Part shown: positions 33,185-43,389 of the stretch, in pieces
Numbering within the stretch: position 1 is the first letter of the stretch
How the letters are laid out: each line of letters opens with the position of its first letter
From: Poritiphilus flavus
Lineage (GTDB): Bacteria; Bacteroidota; Bacteroidia; Flavobacteriales; Flavobacteriaceae
Length of the DNA stretch: 64,000 bases
Assembly (NCBI RefSeq): GCF_009901585.1
Contig: NZ_WXYO01000008.1
Span: forward strand, 1 to 64,000
Direction of reading: 5' to 3'
Notes under the pieces: model-generated
What the model saw: only the letters and a program-made list of their open reading frames with translations
The model's database searches: none
What the model was told of the DNA's origin: nothing
Position numbers and translations under genes: made by a program

Positions 33185-35491
33185 ATGAGCAAAGAAAAGA
33201 CGCGAAAAGATGCGTTGAATTACCATTCGAAACCTCAGCCCGGGAAGATCAAAGTGGTCCCTACCAAACCCTACGCTACCCAAAGGGATCTTGCACTTGC
33301 CTACTCACCGGGGGTGGCGGAGCCCTGCCTGGAGATCAAAAAAGATAACGATAAGGTCTACCGGTATACGGCTAAGGGAAATATCGTGGCGATAATTTCC
33401 AACGGTACAGCGGTTCTCGGTTTGGGAGACATTGGTCCGGAGGCCTCTAAACCCGTAATGGAAGGAAAAAGCCTGTTGTTCAAGATCTTTGCCGATATAG
33501 ACGGGATTGATATTGAACTGGATACCAAAGATGTGGATAAGTTCGTGGAGACCGTAAAGATCATAGCACCCACCTTTGGCGGGATCAATCTGGAAGATAT
33601 TAAAGCGCCGGAAGCTTTTGAGATCGAGCGAAGGTTAAAGGAAGAACTGGATATTCCTGTAATGCATGACGACCAGCACGGTACGGCAATCATTTCGGCG
33701 GCGGCACTACTGAATGCACTGGAACTTACCGGTAAAGACATTGCCAAAGTGCGTATCGTAATTAGTGGAGCAGGCGCGGCAGCCGTTTCCTGTACACGAC
33801 TTTACAAAGCCTTTGGAGCTAAGGGGGAAAATATTGTGATGCTGGACAGCAAAGGGGTCATCCGCAAAGACCGGGAAGGACTTTCCACTGAAAAACTGGA
33901 GTTTGCCTCAGACAGGAAGATAGACACTCTGGAGGAAGCCATGGAAAAAGCCGATGTCTTTATCGGCCTGTCCATCGCGGATATCGTTACACCTGAAATG
34001 CTCAGATCCATGACTAAAAACCCTATAGTTTTCGCTATGGCCAATCCGGATCCCGAGATCAGCTACGCTTTAGCCTGTAAGACCCGCGATGATATCATCA
34101 TGGCCACCGGACGTTCAGACCATCCGAATCAGGTAAACAACGTACTTGGCTTTCCGTTTATCTTCAGAGGAGCCCTGGACGTTCGTGCTACAAGCATCAA
34201 CGAGGCTATGAAGATGGCAGCCGTAAAGGCCCTGGCAAGGCTGGCAAAAGAACCGGTGCCGGAACAGGTGAATATTGCTTATGGTGAGACCAGGCTGACC
34301 TTTGGAAAGGATTACATCATCCCAAAACCCTTCGATCCCAGATTGATTGCTGAGATACCACCTGCCGTCGCCCAGGCAGCCATGGAAAGTGGGGTAGCCA
34401 AAGAGCCCATAACGGACTGGGAACATTATAAGGAAGAACTACTGCAACGGTCGGGAGATGACAACAAGGTGATGCGCCTGCTGATGAACCGTGCCAAGAT
34501 GGATCCGAAAAGGATCGTATTTGCGGAGGCAGACCATATCGATGTACTGAAAGCCGCTCAGATCGTCCATGAAGAAGGCTTCGCACATCCCATTTTATTG
34601 GGAAATAAAGAAACTATACTTGAACTCAAGAAAGAACTGGAATTCGATGCTGATGTTCCCATAATCGACCCCATATCTAACGAAGCCAAAGAAAAGCGTA
34701 ATCACTACGCCAAAAAGTACTGGCAAAACCGGAGACGTAGCGGTTCTACCATGTACAATGCCCAATCTACTATGCACGAACGAAATTACTTTGGGGCGAT
34801 GATGGTACTGGAAGGGGACGCGGATGGAATGATCTCAGGACATTCCAGGGCTTATCCCCGCGTAGTAAAACCCATTTTCGAAGTTGTAGGACGCGCCTCC
34901 AATGTCAGAAAAGCGGCAACGGCCCACATTATGATCACTAGCAGGGGACCGCTGATCCTGGCAGATACTTCAATAAATATTGACCCGACGGCAGAGGAAT
35001 TGGCAGAAATCGCGCAAATGACCGCCAATCTGGGCACCGCTTTTGGCTTCAAACCCGTACTGGCACTCTTATCTTACGCCAATTTCGGCTCCTCAAACCA
35101 CCCCCACGCCACTAAAGTCCGTGAGGCTGTTAATATCCTGCACACGGAAAACCCCGACCTGGAAGTGGATGGGGAGATCCAGACGGATTTCGCCTTAAAT
35201 ACAGAATTGCACCAAAGCCAATTCCCGTTCTCCAAGCTGGCCGGAAAAAAGGTGAATACCCTGATATTTCCGAATCTGGAATCGGCCAATATTACCTATA
35301 AGTTATTAAAGGAACTGCATGCTGCAGATTCCGTGGGCCCCATAATGCTTGGCCTTCGCAGAGCTGTACATATATTGCAACTGGGAGCCACAGTCGAGGA
35401 AATGGTAAATATGACGGCAGTGGCCGTGATTGATGCCCAGGAACGTGAGAAAAGGAAAAAGGCCAAAAGTGCTCAAAACAAAAAACGATAA
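33185..35491 (+). CDS. maeB: NADP-dependent malic enzyme with C-terminal phosphotransacetylase-like domain
   Basis: MaeB oxidatively decarboxylates malate to pyruvate, usually with NADP. At 768 residues it has the full two-domain form. Residues 1-~425 are the malic enzyme: AYSPGVAEPCLEI, NGTAVLGLGDIGPEASKPVMEGK, MHDDQHGTAIISAAALLNAL and the Rossmann GAGAAAVSC. Residues ~430-768 resemble phosphate acetyltransferase (RIVFAEADHIDVLKAAQIV, RNYFGAMMVLEGDADGMISGHSRAYPRVVKPIFEVVG), which in characterised proteins is regulatory (acetyl-CoA inhibition) rather than catalytic. The gene has its own promoter; ruvA follows after 39 bases and may share the transcript. Confidence 0.95.
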   Translation: MSKEKTRKDALNYHSKPQPGKIKVVPTKPYATQRDLALAYSPGVAEPCLEIKKDNDKVYRYTAKGNIVAIISNGTAVLGLGDIGPEASKPVMEGKSLLFKIFADIDGIDIELDTKDVDKFVETVKIIAPTFGGINLEDIKAPEAFEIERRLKEELDIPVMHDDQHGTAIISAAALLNALELTGKDIAKVRIVISGAGAAAVSCTRLYKAFGAKGENIVMLDSKGVIRKDREGLSTEKLEFASDRKIDTLEEAMEKADVFIGLSIADIVTPEMLRSMTKNPIVFAMANPDPEISYALACKTRDDIIMATGRSDHPNQVNNVLGFPFIFRGALDVRATSINEAMKMAAVKALARLAKEPVPEQVNIAYGETRLTFGKDYIIPKPFDPRLIAEIPPAVAQAAMESGVAKEPITDWEHYKEELLQRSGDDNKVMRLLMNRAKMDPKRIVFAEADHIDVLKAAQIVHEEGFAHPILLGNKETILELKKELEFDADVPIIDPISNEAKEKRNHYAKKYWQNRRRSGSTMYNAQSTMHERNYFGAMMVLEGDADGMISGHSRAYPRVVKPIFEVVGRASNVRKAATAHIMITSRGPLILADTSINIDPTAEELAEIAQMTANLGTAFGFKPVLALLSYANFGSSNHPHATKVREAVNILHTENPDLEVDGEIQTDFALNTELHQSQFPFSKLAGKKVNTLIFPNLESANITYKLLKELHAADSVGPIMLGLRRAVHILQLGATVEEMVNMTAVAVIDAQEREKRKKAKSAQNKKR

Positions 35492-35530
35492 TCAGACCCC
35501 CTGATCCGGAAAACAGACAAGCTTTAGCAT

Positions 35531-36112
35531 ATGATCAACCATCTAAAAGGTAAGCTGGTAGAGAAGTACCCCACCCATGTCATCATAGAATGTGGAGGAG
35601 TGGGTTATTTTGTAAATATTTCATTGCACACTTTTTCCCTTATCCCGGATGCTGAAAACATCCTGCTTTTTACTCATTTGCAGGTCAGGGAGGACGCGCA
35701 TACACTCTTCGGTTTTGCGGAAAAACAGGAGCGGGAAATTTTCCGCCTGCTGATTTCGGTTTCAGGCATCGGAGCCAGTACCGCAAGGACGATGTTATCT
35801 TCATTAAGCCCGGAACAATTAAGGGATGCTATTGCCACCGGGGAAGTACATATAATACAGGGTGTGAAGGGTATAGGAGCCAAGACCGCCCAAAGGGTAA
35901 TTTTGGATCTTAAAGATAAGATTCTCAAAATCTATGATATTGACGAAGTTTCCATCAATTCAAACAATACAAGTAAAGAAGAAGCGTTATCTGCTTTAGA
36001 GGTTCTGGGATTTGTCAGAAAGCAGGCTGAGAAGGCTGTAGACAAGGTTGTGACCCAGGATCCTACGCTAGGCGTTGAGGCGATTATAAAACTCGCGCTG
36101 AAAAATTTGTAA
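35531..36112 (+). CDS. ruvA: Holliday junction branch migration protein RuvA
   Basis: RuvA binds four-way junctions as a tetramer and loads RuvB. The 193-residue protein has the N-terminal OB-fold (MINHLKGKLVEKYPTHVIIECGGVGYFVNISLHTFSLI), two helix-hairpin-helix motifs (LISVSGIGASTARTMLSSL and GVKGIGAKTAQRVILDLKDK), a flexible linker and the small RuvB-binding domain III (KEEALSALEVLGFVRKQAEKAVDKV). It is followed by sprA after only six bases. ruvB is 11 kb away, so the two are not in one operon. Confidence 0.97.
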   Translation: MINHLKGKLVEKYPTHVIIECGGVGYFVNISLHTFSLIPDAENILLFTHLQVREDAHTLFGFAEKQEREIFRLLISVSGIGASTARTMLSSLSPEQLRDAIATGEVHIIQGVKGIGAKTAQRVILDLKDKILKIYDIDEVSINSNNTSKEEALSALEVLGFVRKQAEKAVDKVVTQDPTLGVEAIIKLALKNL

Positions 36113-36118
36113 CGAAGT

Positions 36119-38245
36119 TTGAAAACAGGGGCAATTTCTATACTTAAATCACACGTATTTAAGTTCTTTTTCCTATCCATTATTTTGCTCGGAACAGTTC
36201 AATTGAGCTGGGCCCAGGATACGAATGAGCAGGCAACGGATTCAGTGCAAACGGGCTTCGCACTGGGTAGGATACTGCTGGAAAACCCGGAAAGTATCGT
36301 TTCAAAATATACCTACGATCCCAAACTTGATCGCTACATCTATTCCGAAACGGTGGGCGATTTTGATATCAGTTACCCTATTATCCTAACTCCTGAGCAA
36401 TACCTGGAACTGGTTCGCAGGGAAGGGATGAAATCCTATTTCAAAGAGAAAATAGACGCCTTCTCGGGTAAGAAAGAAGGGAGTGAGGAAGCGCGTAAGA
36501 ATTTATTGCCCAATTTTTACGTAAACAGCAGTTTCTTTGAGTCCATCTTCGGAGGGAATACCATAGAAGTAATTCCTCAAGGGTCCGTAGCCATGGACCT
36601 GGGTGTGATATGGCAGAAAAATGACAATCCAGCGCTTTCACCCAGGAACCGTACCAACCTCTCCTTTGATTTTGATCAGCGCATAAGCCTCAGCATGCTG
36701 GGTAAGATCGGAGAACGGCTGCAGGTTACCGCAAACTACGATACGGAAGCCACCTTTGATTTTCAGAACCTCGTAAAGCTGGAATATACGCCCACTGAAG
36801 ACGACATTCTCCGAAGTATCGAAATAGGTAATGTGAATATGCCGTTGAACAGCTCACTGATCACAGGTGCACAAAGCTTATTTGGGGTAAAAACACAACT
36901 GCAGTTTGGTAAGACCACCGTTACCGCGGTATTCTCAGAGCAACGCTCCCAGAACAACACCGTTGTAGCTCAGGGTGGCGGGACGCTAAATGAATTTGAA
37001 CTTACGGCCCTGGACTATGACGAAGACCGGCACTTTTTCCTGGCACAGTTCTTCAGGGATCAGTACGATCGGGCTTTGGAGTTCTATCCTTTTGTAAACA
37101 GCCAGATACAGATTACCCGACTGGAGGTTTGGGTGACCAACCGCAGCCAGCAAACCCTGAATGTACGTAACGTAGTCGCCATTCAGGATTTGGGAGAGTT
37201 CAATGCGGATGATACCAGAATCGGGCGATTGAACGGACAGCCGGCAAACTTTTTCAACACCAACGCGACCAATAATGCCCTGCCAAGGAACAATGCCAAC
37301 GATTTCGATCCGGCCCTGATCACGACCGGTGGAGGAGTACTTACCCAGGAGATCAGGGATATCGCCACAGTGGACAACGGCTTTGACATTGGTACAGGAT
37401 ACCAGGTGAACCAGGGATTTGACTATGCCATACTCGAAAATGCCCGCAAATTAGACCAGGGACGGGATTATAGCTTCAACCAGCAGTTGGGATACATATC
37501 CCTGAACCAGCGCCTGAGCAATGACGAGGTGCTTGCGGTGGCCTTTCAATACACCATAGACGGAGAGGTATACCAGGTTGGTGAATTCGCGAACGGAGGC
37601 CTGGACGCTACCACCATTGCCCCGGGGGTAGATTCGCCGGAGATCAACAACAATACCCTGGTTCTTAAGCTTCTAAAAAGTAATATTACCAATGTGGAAG
37701 ATCCGATATGGGATCTTATGATGAAGAACATTTATGCCACAGGAGCCTTTCAGCTGAGCCAGGAGGATTTCAAACTGAACATCCTTTATACGGAATCTAC
37801 TCCGAGAAACTATATAACTCCTGTTGTAGAAGGACCGGGAAGCGGATGGCCGGACGGCCTTCAGGAAAGGATACTGATCGATGTCTTTAACCTGGATAGA
37901 CTAAATATTTATAACGATATTCAGCCAGGAGGGGATGGATTTTTTGATTTTATTCCAGGACTCACCGTAGATACCCAGAACGGACAGATCATTTTTACCA
38001 AGGTAGAACCTTTCGGGGAGTTTTTGTTTGATGTCCTCGGTGGTGGAGTCTACGATGTAGACAATGACCAGGGTTATAACGAGAACCAGCAAAAGTATGT
38101 TTTCCGGAATATGTACGCCCTGACAAAGGCCGCATCCTTGCAGGACGCGGAGAAAAACAGATTCCGACTAAAAGGACGTTACAAATCTGAAGGCAGTGGC
38201 GGTGTATACCTATTGGGGCTTTTAATGTCCCCAGGGGCTCCGTAA
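36119..38245 (+). CDS. sprA: T9SS outer-membrane translocon protein SprA, N-terminal fragment (frameshifted gene)
   Basis: SprA (Sov) forms the very large outer-membrane beta-barrel channel of the type IX secretion system, used for secretion and gliding. This frame encodes the first ~708 residues: a signal peptide (FFFLSIILLGTVQLSWAQ) and beta-rich sequence with family stretches such as NFYVNSSFFESIFGGNTIEVIPQGSVAMDLGVIWQKNDNPALSPRNRTNLSFDF read across residues 125-185. Reading runs normally to ...LKGRYKSEGSGGVYLLG and then leaves the family sequence, giving eight aberrant residues before a stop. Family sequence resumes in the other frame (38218 onward). The start is TTG at 36119, six bases after ruvA. 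With one extra base the whole gene would encode ~2383 residues, the normal SprA length. Confidence 0.88.
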   Translation: MKTGAISILKSHVFKFFFLSIILLGTVQLSWAQDTNEQATDSVQTGFALGRILLENPESIVSKYTYDPKLDRYIYSETVGDFDISYPIILTPEQYLELVRREGMKSYFKEKIDAFSGKKEGSEEARKNLLPNFYVNSSFFESIFGGNTIEVIPQGSVAMDLGVIWQKNDNPALSPRNRTNLSFDFDQRISLSMLGKIGERLQVTANYDTEATFDFQNLVKLEYTPTEDDILRSIEIGNVNMPLNSSLITGAQSLFGVKTQLQFGKTTVTAVFSEQRSQNNTVVAQGGGTLNEFELTALDYDEDRHFFLAQFFRDQYDRALEFYPFVNSQIQITRLEVWVTNRSQQTLNVRNVVAIQDLGEFNADDTRIGRLNGQPANFFNTNATNNALPRNNANDFDPALITTGGGVLTQEIRDIATVDNGFDIGTGYQVNQGFDYAILENARKLDQGRDYSFNQQLGYISLNQRLSNDEVLAVAFQYTIDGEVYQVGEFANGGLDATTIAPGVDSPEINNNTLVLKLLKSNITNVEDPIWDLMMKNIYATGAFQLSQEDFKLNILYTESTPRNYITPVVEGPGSGWPDGLQERILIDVFNLDRLNIYNDIQPGGDGFFDFIPGLTVDTQNGQIIFTKVEPFGEFLFDVLGGGVYDVDNDQGYNENQQKYVFRNMYALTKAASLQDAEKNRFRLKGRYKSEGSGGVYLLGLLMSPGAP
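38213..38220 (+). other. sprA: Single-base frameshift site in sprA (TTGGGGCT)
   Basis: The upstream frame reads cta ttg ggg ctt; the family sequence requires Leu-Gly-Ala-Phe-Asn-Val-Pro-Arg-Gly-Ser-Val. Adding one G to the GGGG run gives cta ttg ggg gct ttt aat gtc, which restores it exactly. Hence one G is missing here, either from the genome or from the sequence read. Confidence 0.85.
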
Positions 38246-41200
38246 GAGTTACCGCAGGAGGAAGACAACTGCAGGAAGGTATAGACTATACGGTGAATTA
38301 CCAGGCTGGTACCGTACAAATTCTGGACCCCAGCCTCCAGGCCTCTAATACCCCAATCAACATTTCGGTTGAGAACAACGCGGTTTTCGGACAGCAGACC
38401 CGTAGGTTTACCGGGGTAAATGTCGAACATCGTTTCAATGAAGAGTTCCTTTTGGGCGCTACCCTGCTCAACCTGAACGAACGACCCTTGACTCAAAAAG
38501 CCAACTTTGGGTTGGAACCTGTAAATAACACTATTTTCGGATTAAACGGGAATTTTTCCACCGAGATCCCTTTCCTGACAAGACTGGCGAATAAGCTCCC
38601 GAATATAGATACAGATGCCCCATCGAACCTCTCCGTTCGAGGTGAGGTGGCGTTTTTGAGGCCAAATTCACCCAGGAATGCCGATTTCCGTGGAGAGACC
38701 ACAACCTATCTCGACGATTTTGAAGGGGCCCAGGCCCTGATCGATATCCGTTCTTCCCTGGGATGGACCCTGGCCAGTACACCTGTAGATGATGCCCTGT
38801 CTGTAGGTGATGGCTCTAATTTCCAGACTGGATTTGGCCGTGCTAAAATGGCTTGGTACACCATAGACCCTATTTTCTTTACCAGCCAGCGACCTTCAAC
38901 TATTAGCGATAACGATATTTCTACGAATGAAACCCGTAGGGTATTCATCGATGAGATCTTCCCGACCATTGATATCGCCCAGGGGCAGACCCAGGTGCAA
39001 AACACCCTGGATTTGGCGTATTATCCGAATGCCAAAGGACCTTATAACGCCAACGACAGTTTTGAAAACCTGGCCCCTGAACAAAAGTGGGCGGGTATCA
39101 TGAGATCTTTAAGCAGTACCAATTTTGAGCAGTCTAACGTGGAATTCGTACAATTCTGGGTATTGGATCCCTATGTAGACGGAATCGCGACCGGCCCCGG
39201 AGAATTGGTGCTCAACCTGGGTAACATTTCAGAAGATATCCTGAAGGACGGAAGAAAGCAGTACGAAAATGGCCTGCCGGGACTGAACAGTAATGACCTG
39301 ACCACAACCACGGTCTGGGGAGAGGTGCCATCCACCCAGTCCCTCGTCTACGCCTTCGATGCTGATGAAACCAACAGGAGCCTGCAGGATATAGGTCTGG
39401 ACGGGCTTAACGATGAAGATGAGGTAGCCATTTACGGTCCGGGAGATGACCCTGCGCTAGATAATTACACCTACTACCTGAATCGCGAAGGGAATATCCT
39501 GGAGCGTTACCTGGATTTTAACAACCTTCAGGGGAACTCCCCTGTAGAGGTAACCAACACGAACAGGGGTTCCACGACTTTGCCAGATGTGGAAGACATA
39601 GACAGGGACCTCACCATGAACACCATTGAAAGTTACTACGAGTATCGCATCCAGATTAGGCCAAATACAACTATTGATGATCAGTATGTTACTGACATCA
39701 AGGAGGGGGTAACACCGGAATTGCCCAACGGTGGACAGCTCAACAGGCGATGGATTCAGTACAAGATCCCCCTGAGCGATTTTACCGAGGCAGTGGGCGG
39801 TATCTCTGATTTCAGATCGGTTAGCTTTATGCGGATGTACCTTACGGGCTTTACGGATAACGTGGTCCTGCGATTTGCCACTTTAGATCTCGTACGTGGA
39901 GATTGGAGGAATTACACCAAAACCCTGCAAACCAATAATGATGATCCTATAGACGACGGCACAATCGTGGATGTCAATACGGTGAATATCGAAGAAAACA
40001 GCGGAAGGATACCTATTCCTTACGTATTACCTCCGGGAGTATTCAGGGAACAACTGAACAATAACAATACCATTGTCCGCCAGAATGAGCAATCCCTCTC
40101 CTTTGTGGTAGAAAATCTGGAATCCGAGGATTCCCGGGGGGTATTCAAGAATGTAAATATGGATATGAGGCAGTACGAACGTATTAAAATGTTCTTACAT
40201 GCCGAAAAGATCCTGGATTCAGATTATCTCGACGACGACGTTCCCCTGGTAGGGTTTTTGAGGATTGGAACGGATTTTTCAGAGAACTTTTATCAAATAG
40301 AGGTCCCCTTGCAGTTTACTCCATTTACAGCCACAAGTGAGGAGGAGATCTGGCCGGCTGTAAACGAGTTAGACATAGCCCTGAACGACCTGACCAAGGT
40401 TAAATCCGTGGGTATTGCAAATGAGACCCTGGGCGCGATAAGCTTTTATGAAGTGGTAAATGGTGAAGTGATCCCAGTAGACGAATTTGCTCCTCGAACA
40501 CCCGGACAAATGCGGATAGGGATTAGAGGAAACCCATCTCTTGGAAGTGTGCGCAGCATGATGGTAGGGGTAAAGAATATTGACGATATCCCTGCACGAG
40601 GAGAGGTATGGTTCAATGAACTTCGGCTTGCCGGCCTGGATAACAATGGCGGATGGGCCGCAGTGGCCGCTATTGATGCGAATATGGCGGATTTTGCGAA
40701 CATTTCTGCCACGGGCAGTACCAGTACGTCCGGTTTTGGGGCGATAGACCAGATGCCCAACGAGCGAGCCCGGGAAGATGCGGTGGCCTACGATGTAGTT
40801 ACGAATGTGGAAATAGGACAGTTATTCCCTAAAAAGTGGAACCTGCAAATACCCTTTAACTTCGGTTTTTCAGAACAGCTGATCACCCCGGAATTTGATC
40901 CGGTTTATGACGATCTGAAGCTGGACGACCGTATAGCCGCCGCAAATACAGCGGAAGAAGCGGACGAGATCAGGGAGCAGGCGGAGGATTATACCAAACG
41001 GACCAGCATTAACTTCATAGGCGTAAGGAAGAACAGGGGAGAAGAGGCGGATGCCAATTTCTATGACATCGAGAACTTTACCTTTAACTACTCCTATAAC
41101 GAAACAGACCACCGGGATTTTGAGATCGCCTCGCTGAGGGATCAGAACATACAGACGGGCTTTGTTTACAACCACAATTTCAAACCGGCATCCGTTGCCC

Positions 41201-43269
41201 CCTTTGCCAAGAACGACTCCATCTTCAGAGGAAAGTATTGGCAATGGCTCAAAGAACTGAATTTCAATTTGCTTCCTACGAGTATATCGCTGCAATCGGA
41301 TATCAACAGGCAATTCAATCAACAACGGTTCCGTGACGTACTGGAACCTGGAGTGGACAGACTGGAATTGCCGGTACTGCAACAGCGGAATTACCTCTTT
41401 AACTGGCAATACGCGCTCAACTACAGTATTACCAAATCCCTTAGGTTGAACCTGACCACTTCCAACAACAATATCGTCAGGAACTACCTTACCGGGGAAC
41501 AGAACGCTGAGGGCATAGACCTGATCAATCCGGACCTGGACATCTGGGACGGATTCTTTGATATAGGGGAGCCCAACCGTCATTCCCAGCAGATGCAGTT
41601 GAACTACGAGTTGCCGCTGAACAAGATCCCCATCCTGGACTTTATCAATGCACAGTATACCTATACCAGTAATTTTGATTGGCAAAGGGGAGGTGATGCG
41701 ATAAGGCAGGCAACCGGAGATAATATCAATACCGTACAAAATGCCAATACGCACAGCCTTACGGCTACTATGAGCATGCAGCGGTTTTACGACCAGATCG
41801 GGCTGAAAAAAATAGATGGTAAGGGAACCACAGCCGCGCCTACCAGAGTGGATAAGGCAGGGAATCCGGCTTCTGGGGAAAAGACGCCTAAAAAGACAAG
41901 TAAACTCTTTAATACCGTTGTAGATATCGTAACCATGGTAAAGAGGTTGAATGTAAATTACAGCGAGAATAACGGTACTGTTCTCCCGGGATACACTCAG
42001 TCCATAGGGTTTATTGGAACCAGCAGGCCCACGCTTGGTTTCGTTTTCGGAAGTCAGGCGGACGTGCGCTTTGAAGCGGCCCGTAATGGCTGGCTTACGG
42101 CCTTTGAAGGCTTTAACGAGCAGTTCATTAGGAGAACGAACAGGCAGCTCGATATTACGGCTACGGCACAGCCTGTTCAGGATCTGACCATAGACCTTAC
42201 GGCCAACCGGCAGTTTTCCAGTAGCCTGCAGGAGAATTTCAGGATAGATCCGAATGCCGCTGAACCCTATATACCGCAGACACCGAATACTTTTGGGAAT
42301 TTTAGTATTTCCACCATGATGATAGGTACGGCTTTTAGCAAAAGTGACGAGGTGAGCTCCGAGGTATTTGAGGAGTTTAAAGCGAACCGTATTACCATTG
42401 CGAACCGGCTGCTGTCCGACAGAGGAGGAGCAGACGAGGGGGTAGACGCGGATGGCTTTCCGCTGCGTTACGGAAAGACCAGCCAGGACGTACTGCTTCC
42501 CGCCTTTTTTGCAGCCTATACCGGCCAGGATGTAAACCGGGTGAATCTGGACGCTTTCCGGGAGATCCCTATTCCGAACTGGAATATCAAGTACACCGGT
42601 TTGATGAAGAATAAATGGTTTAAAAAGAAATTCAAACGCTTTTCCCTTACCCACGGGTACAGGGCGGCATACAGTATTAATTCTTTTCAGACCAACCTCA
42701 CCCTGCAACAGACAGGAGACGATGGTCAGAACATCATTTTCGATCCCGAAACACAGGATTTGTTACCTGAGACCATCTTTAACAATGTGGTGCTAACCGA
42801 TCAGTTCAATCCGCTGATGCGCGTTGATTTTGAAATGAAGAATTCCCTGAGCGTGCTGGCGGAAGTTCGAACGGATCGTTCACTCTCTCTGAGTTTTGAC
42901 AATAATCTGCTAACGGAGATCAACGGAAAGGAGTATACGCTTGGGCTCGGATACCGCTTTAAAGATGTGAAGTTCGTGACCAATATCGGGGGGCAGAAAC
43001 AACGATTGAAAGGCGACCTTAACCTGAAGGCGGATGTGACCCTAAGGGATAATATTACGATCATCAGAAACCTGGATATTGACAATAACCAAATTACCTC
43101 CGGGCAAAATCTTCTTTCTATCAAATTTACCGCGGATTACGCTCTGAGCAAGAATCTAAACGCTTTGTTCTTCTACGATCATTCCTTCTCACAATTCGCC
43201 GTATCTACAGCATTTCCGCAGACCACTATCAATACAGGATTTACGCTGAGGTATAACTTCGGGAACTGA
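38218..43269 (+). CDS. sprA: T9SS outer-membrane translocon protein SprA, C-terminal fragment (frameshifted gene)
   Basis: Continuation of sprA in the second frame, beginning AFNVPRGSVRVTAGGRQL at 38218; the first possible in-frame initiator (GTG, 38293) is an internal Val codon, not a real start. It encodes ~1680 residues of SprA: a plug and repeated barrel strands (GVNVEHRFNEEFLLGATLLNLNERP; DDFEGAQALIDIRSSLGWTLAS; IPLSDFTEAVGGISDFRSVSFMRMYLTGF). It ends STAFPQTTINTGFTLRYNFGN, a terminal strand with the aromatic/Asn ending expected of a barrel. The glycine cleavage H gene follows after 120 bases. Without correction of the frameshift this fragment would not be exported. Confidence 0.88.
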   Translation, partial: AFNVPRGSVRVTAGGRQLQEGIDYTVNYQAGTVQILDPSLQASNTPINISVENNAVFGQQTRRFTGVNVEHRFNEEFLLGATLLNLNERPLTQKANFGLEPVNNTIFGLNGNFSTEIPFLTRLANKLPNIDTDAPSNLSVRGEVAFLRPNSPRNADFRGETTTYLDDFEGAQALIDIRSSLGWTLASTPVDDALSVGDGSNFQTGFGRAKMAWYTIDPIFFTSQRPSTISDNDISTNETRRVFIDEIFPTIDIAQGQTQVQNTLDLAYYPNAKGPYNANDSFENLAPEQKWAGIMRSLSSTNFEQSNVEFVQFWVLDPYVDGIATGPGELVLNLGNISEDILKDGRKQYENGLPGLNSNDLTTTTVWGEVPSTQSLVYAFDADETNRSLQDIGLDGLNDEDEVAIYGPGDDPALDNYTYYLNREGNILERYLDFNNLQGNSPVEVTNTNRGSTTLPDVEDIDRDLTMNTIESYYEYRIQIRPNTTIDDQYVTDIKEGVTPELPNGGQLNRRWIQYKIPLSDFTEAVGGISDFRSVSFMRMYLTGFTDNVVLRFATLDLVRGDWRNYTKTLQTNNDDPIDDGTIVDVNTVNIEENSGRIPIPYVLPPGVFREQLNNNNTIVRQNEQSLSFVVENLESEDSRGVFKNVNMDMRQYERIKMFLHAEKILDSDYLDDDVPLVGFLRIGTDFSENFYQIEVPLQFTPFTATSEEEIWPAVNELDIALNDLTKVKSVGIANETLGAISFYEVVNGEVIPVDEFAPRTPGQMRIGIRGNPSLGSVRSMMVGVKNIDDIPARGEVWFNELRLAGLDNNGGWAAVAAIDANMADFANISATGSTSTSGFGAIDQMPNERAREDAVAYDVVTNVEIGQLFPKKWNLQIPFNFGFSEQLITPEFDPVYDDLKLDDRIAAANTAEEADEIREQAEDYTKRTSINFIGVRKNRGEEADANFYDIENFTFNYSYNETDHRDFEIASLRDQNIQTGFVYNHNFKPASVAPFAKNDSIFRGKYWQWLKELNFNLLPTSISLQSDINRQFNQQRFRDVLEPGVDRLELPVLQQRNYLFNWQYALNYSITKSLRLNLTTSNNNIVRNYLTGEQNAEGIDLINPDLDIWDGFFDIGEPNRHSQQMQLNYELPLNKIPILDFINAQYTYTSNFDWQRGGDAIRQATGDNINTVQNANTHSLTATMSMQRFYDQIGLKKIDGKGTTAAPTRVDKAGNPASGEKTPKKTSKLFNTVVDIVTMVKRLNVNYSENNGTVLPGYTQSIGFIGTSRPTLGFVFGSQADVRFEAARNGWLTAFEGFNEQFIRRTNRQLDITATAQPVQDLTIDLTANRQFSSSLQENFRIDPNAAEPYIPQTPNTFGNFSISTMMIGTAFSKSDEVSSEVFEEFKANRITIANRLLSDRGGADEGVDADGFPLRYGKTSQDVLLPAFFAAYTGQDVNRVNLDAFREIPIPNWNIKYTGLMKNKWFKKKFKRFSLTHGYRAAYSINSFQTNLTLQQTGDDGQNIIFDPETQDLLPETIFNNVVLTDQFNPLMRVDFEMKNSLSVLAEVRTDRSLSLSFDNNLLTEINGKEYTLGLGYRFKDVKFVTNIGGQKQRLKGDLNLKADVTLRDNITIIRNLDIDNNQITSGQNLLSIKFTADYALSKNLNALFFYDHSFSQFAVSTAFPQTTINTGFTLRYNFGN

Positions 43270-43357
43270 TAACCGCCCGGATTTACCATTGTAATAACCC
43301 CATCCATCCGGTGGATAAATACGGCAGACTTTTTTTGATAAGATTGTTAGAATCCGT

Positions 43358-43365
43358 TACATTTG
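43358..43365 (+). promoter_or_regulatory. Promoter of gcvH (-7 TACATTTG, -33 TTTG at 43334-43337)
   Basis: TACATTTG lies 24 bases before the gcvH ATG. A TTTG at 43334-43337 gives a 20-base spacing, so both elements of the Bacteroidota promoter are present. Confidence 0.75.
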
Positions 43366-43389
43366 CTGGCATACTAAAATGCGGGTAAG

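Noticed and set aside
38200-38245. Programmed -1 ribosomal frameshift in sprA
   Set aside because: The local sequence A TTG GGG C is not a good X XXY YYZ slippery heptamer for the reading frame and no stable downstream structure is obvious; a missing G in the homopolymer explains it more simply.
40870-42708. 612-codon open frame on the minus strand opposite sprA
   Set aside because: It lies wholly antisense to well-supported SprA sequence, has no recognisable domain, and such long antisense frames arise from codon bias of the real gene.
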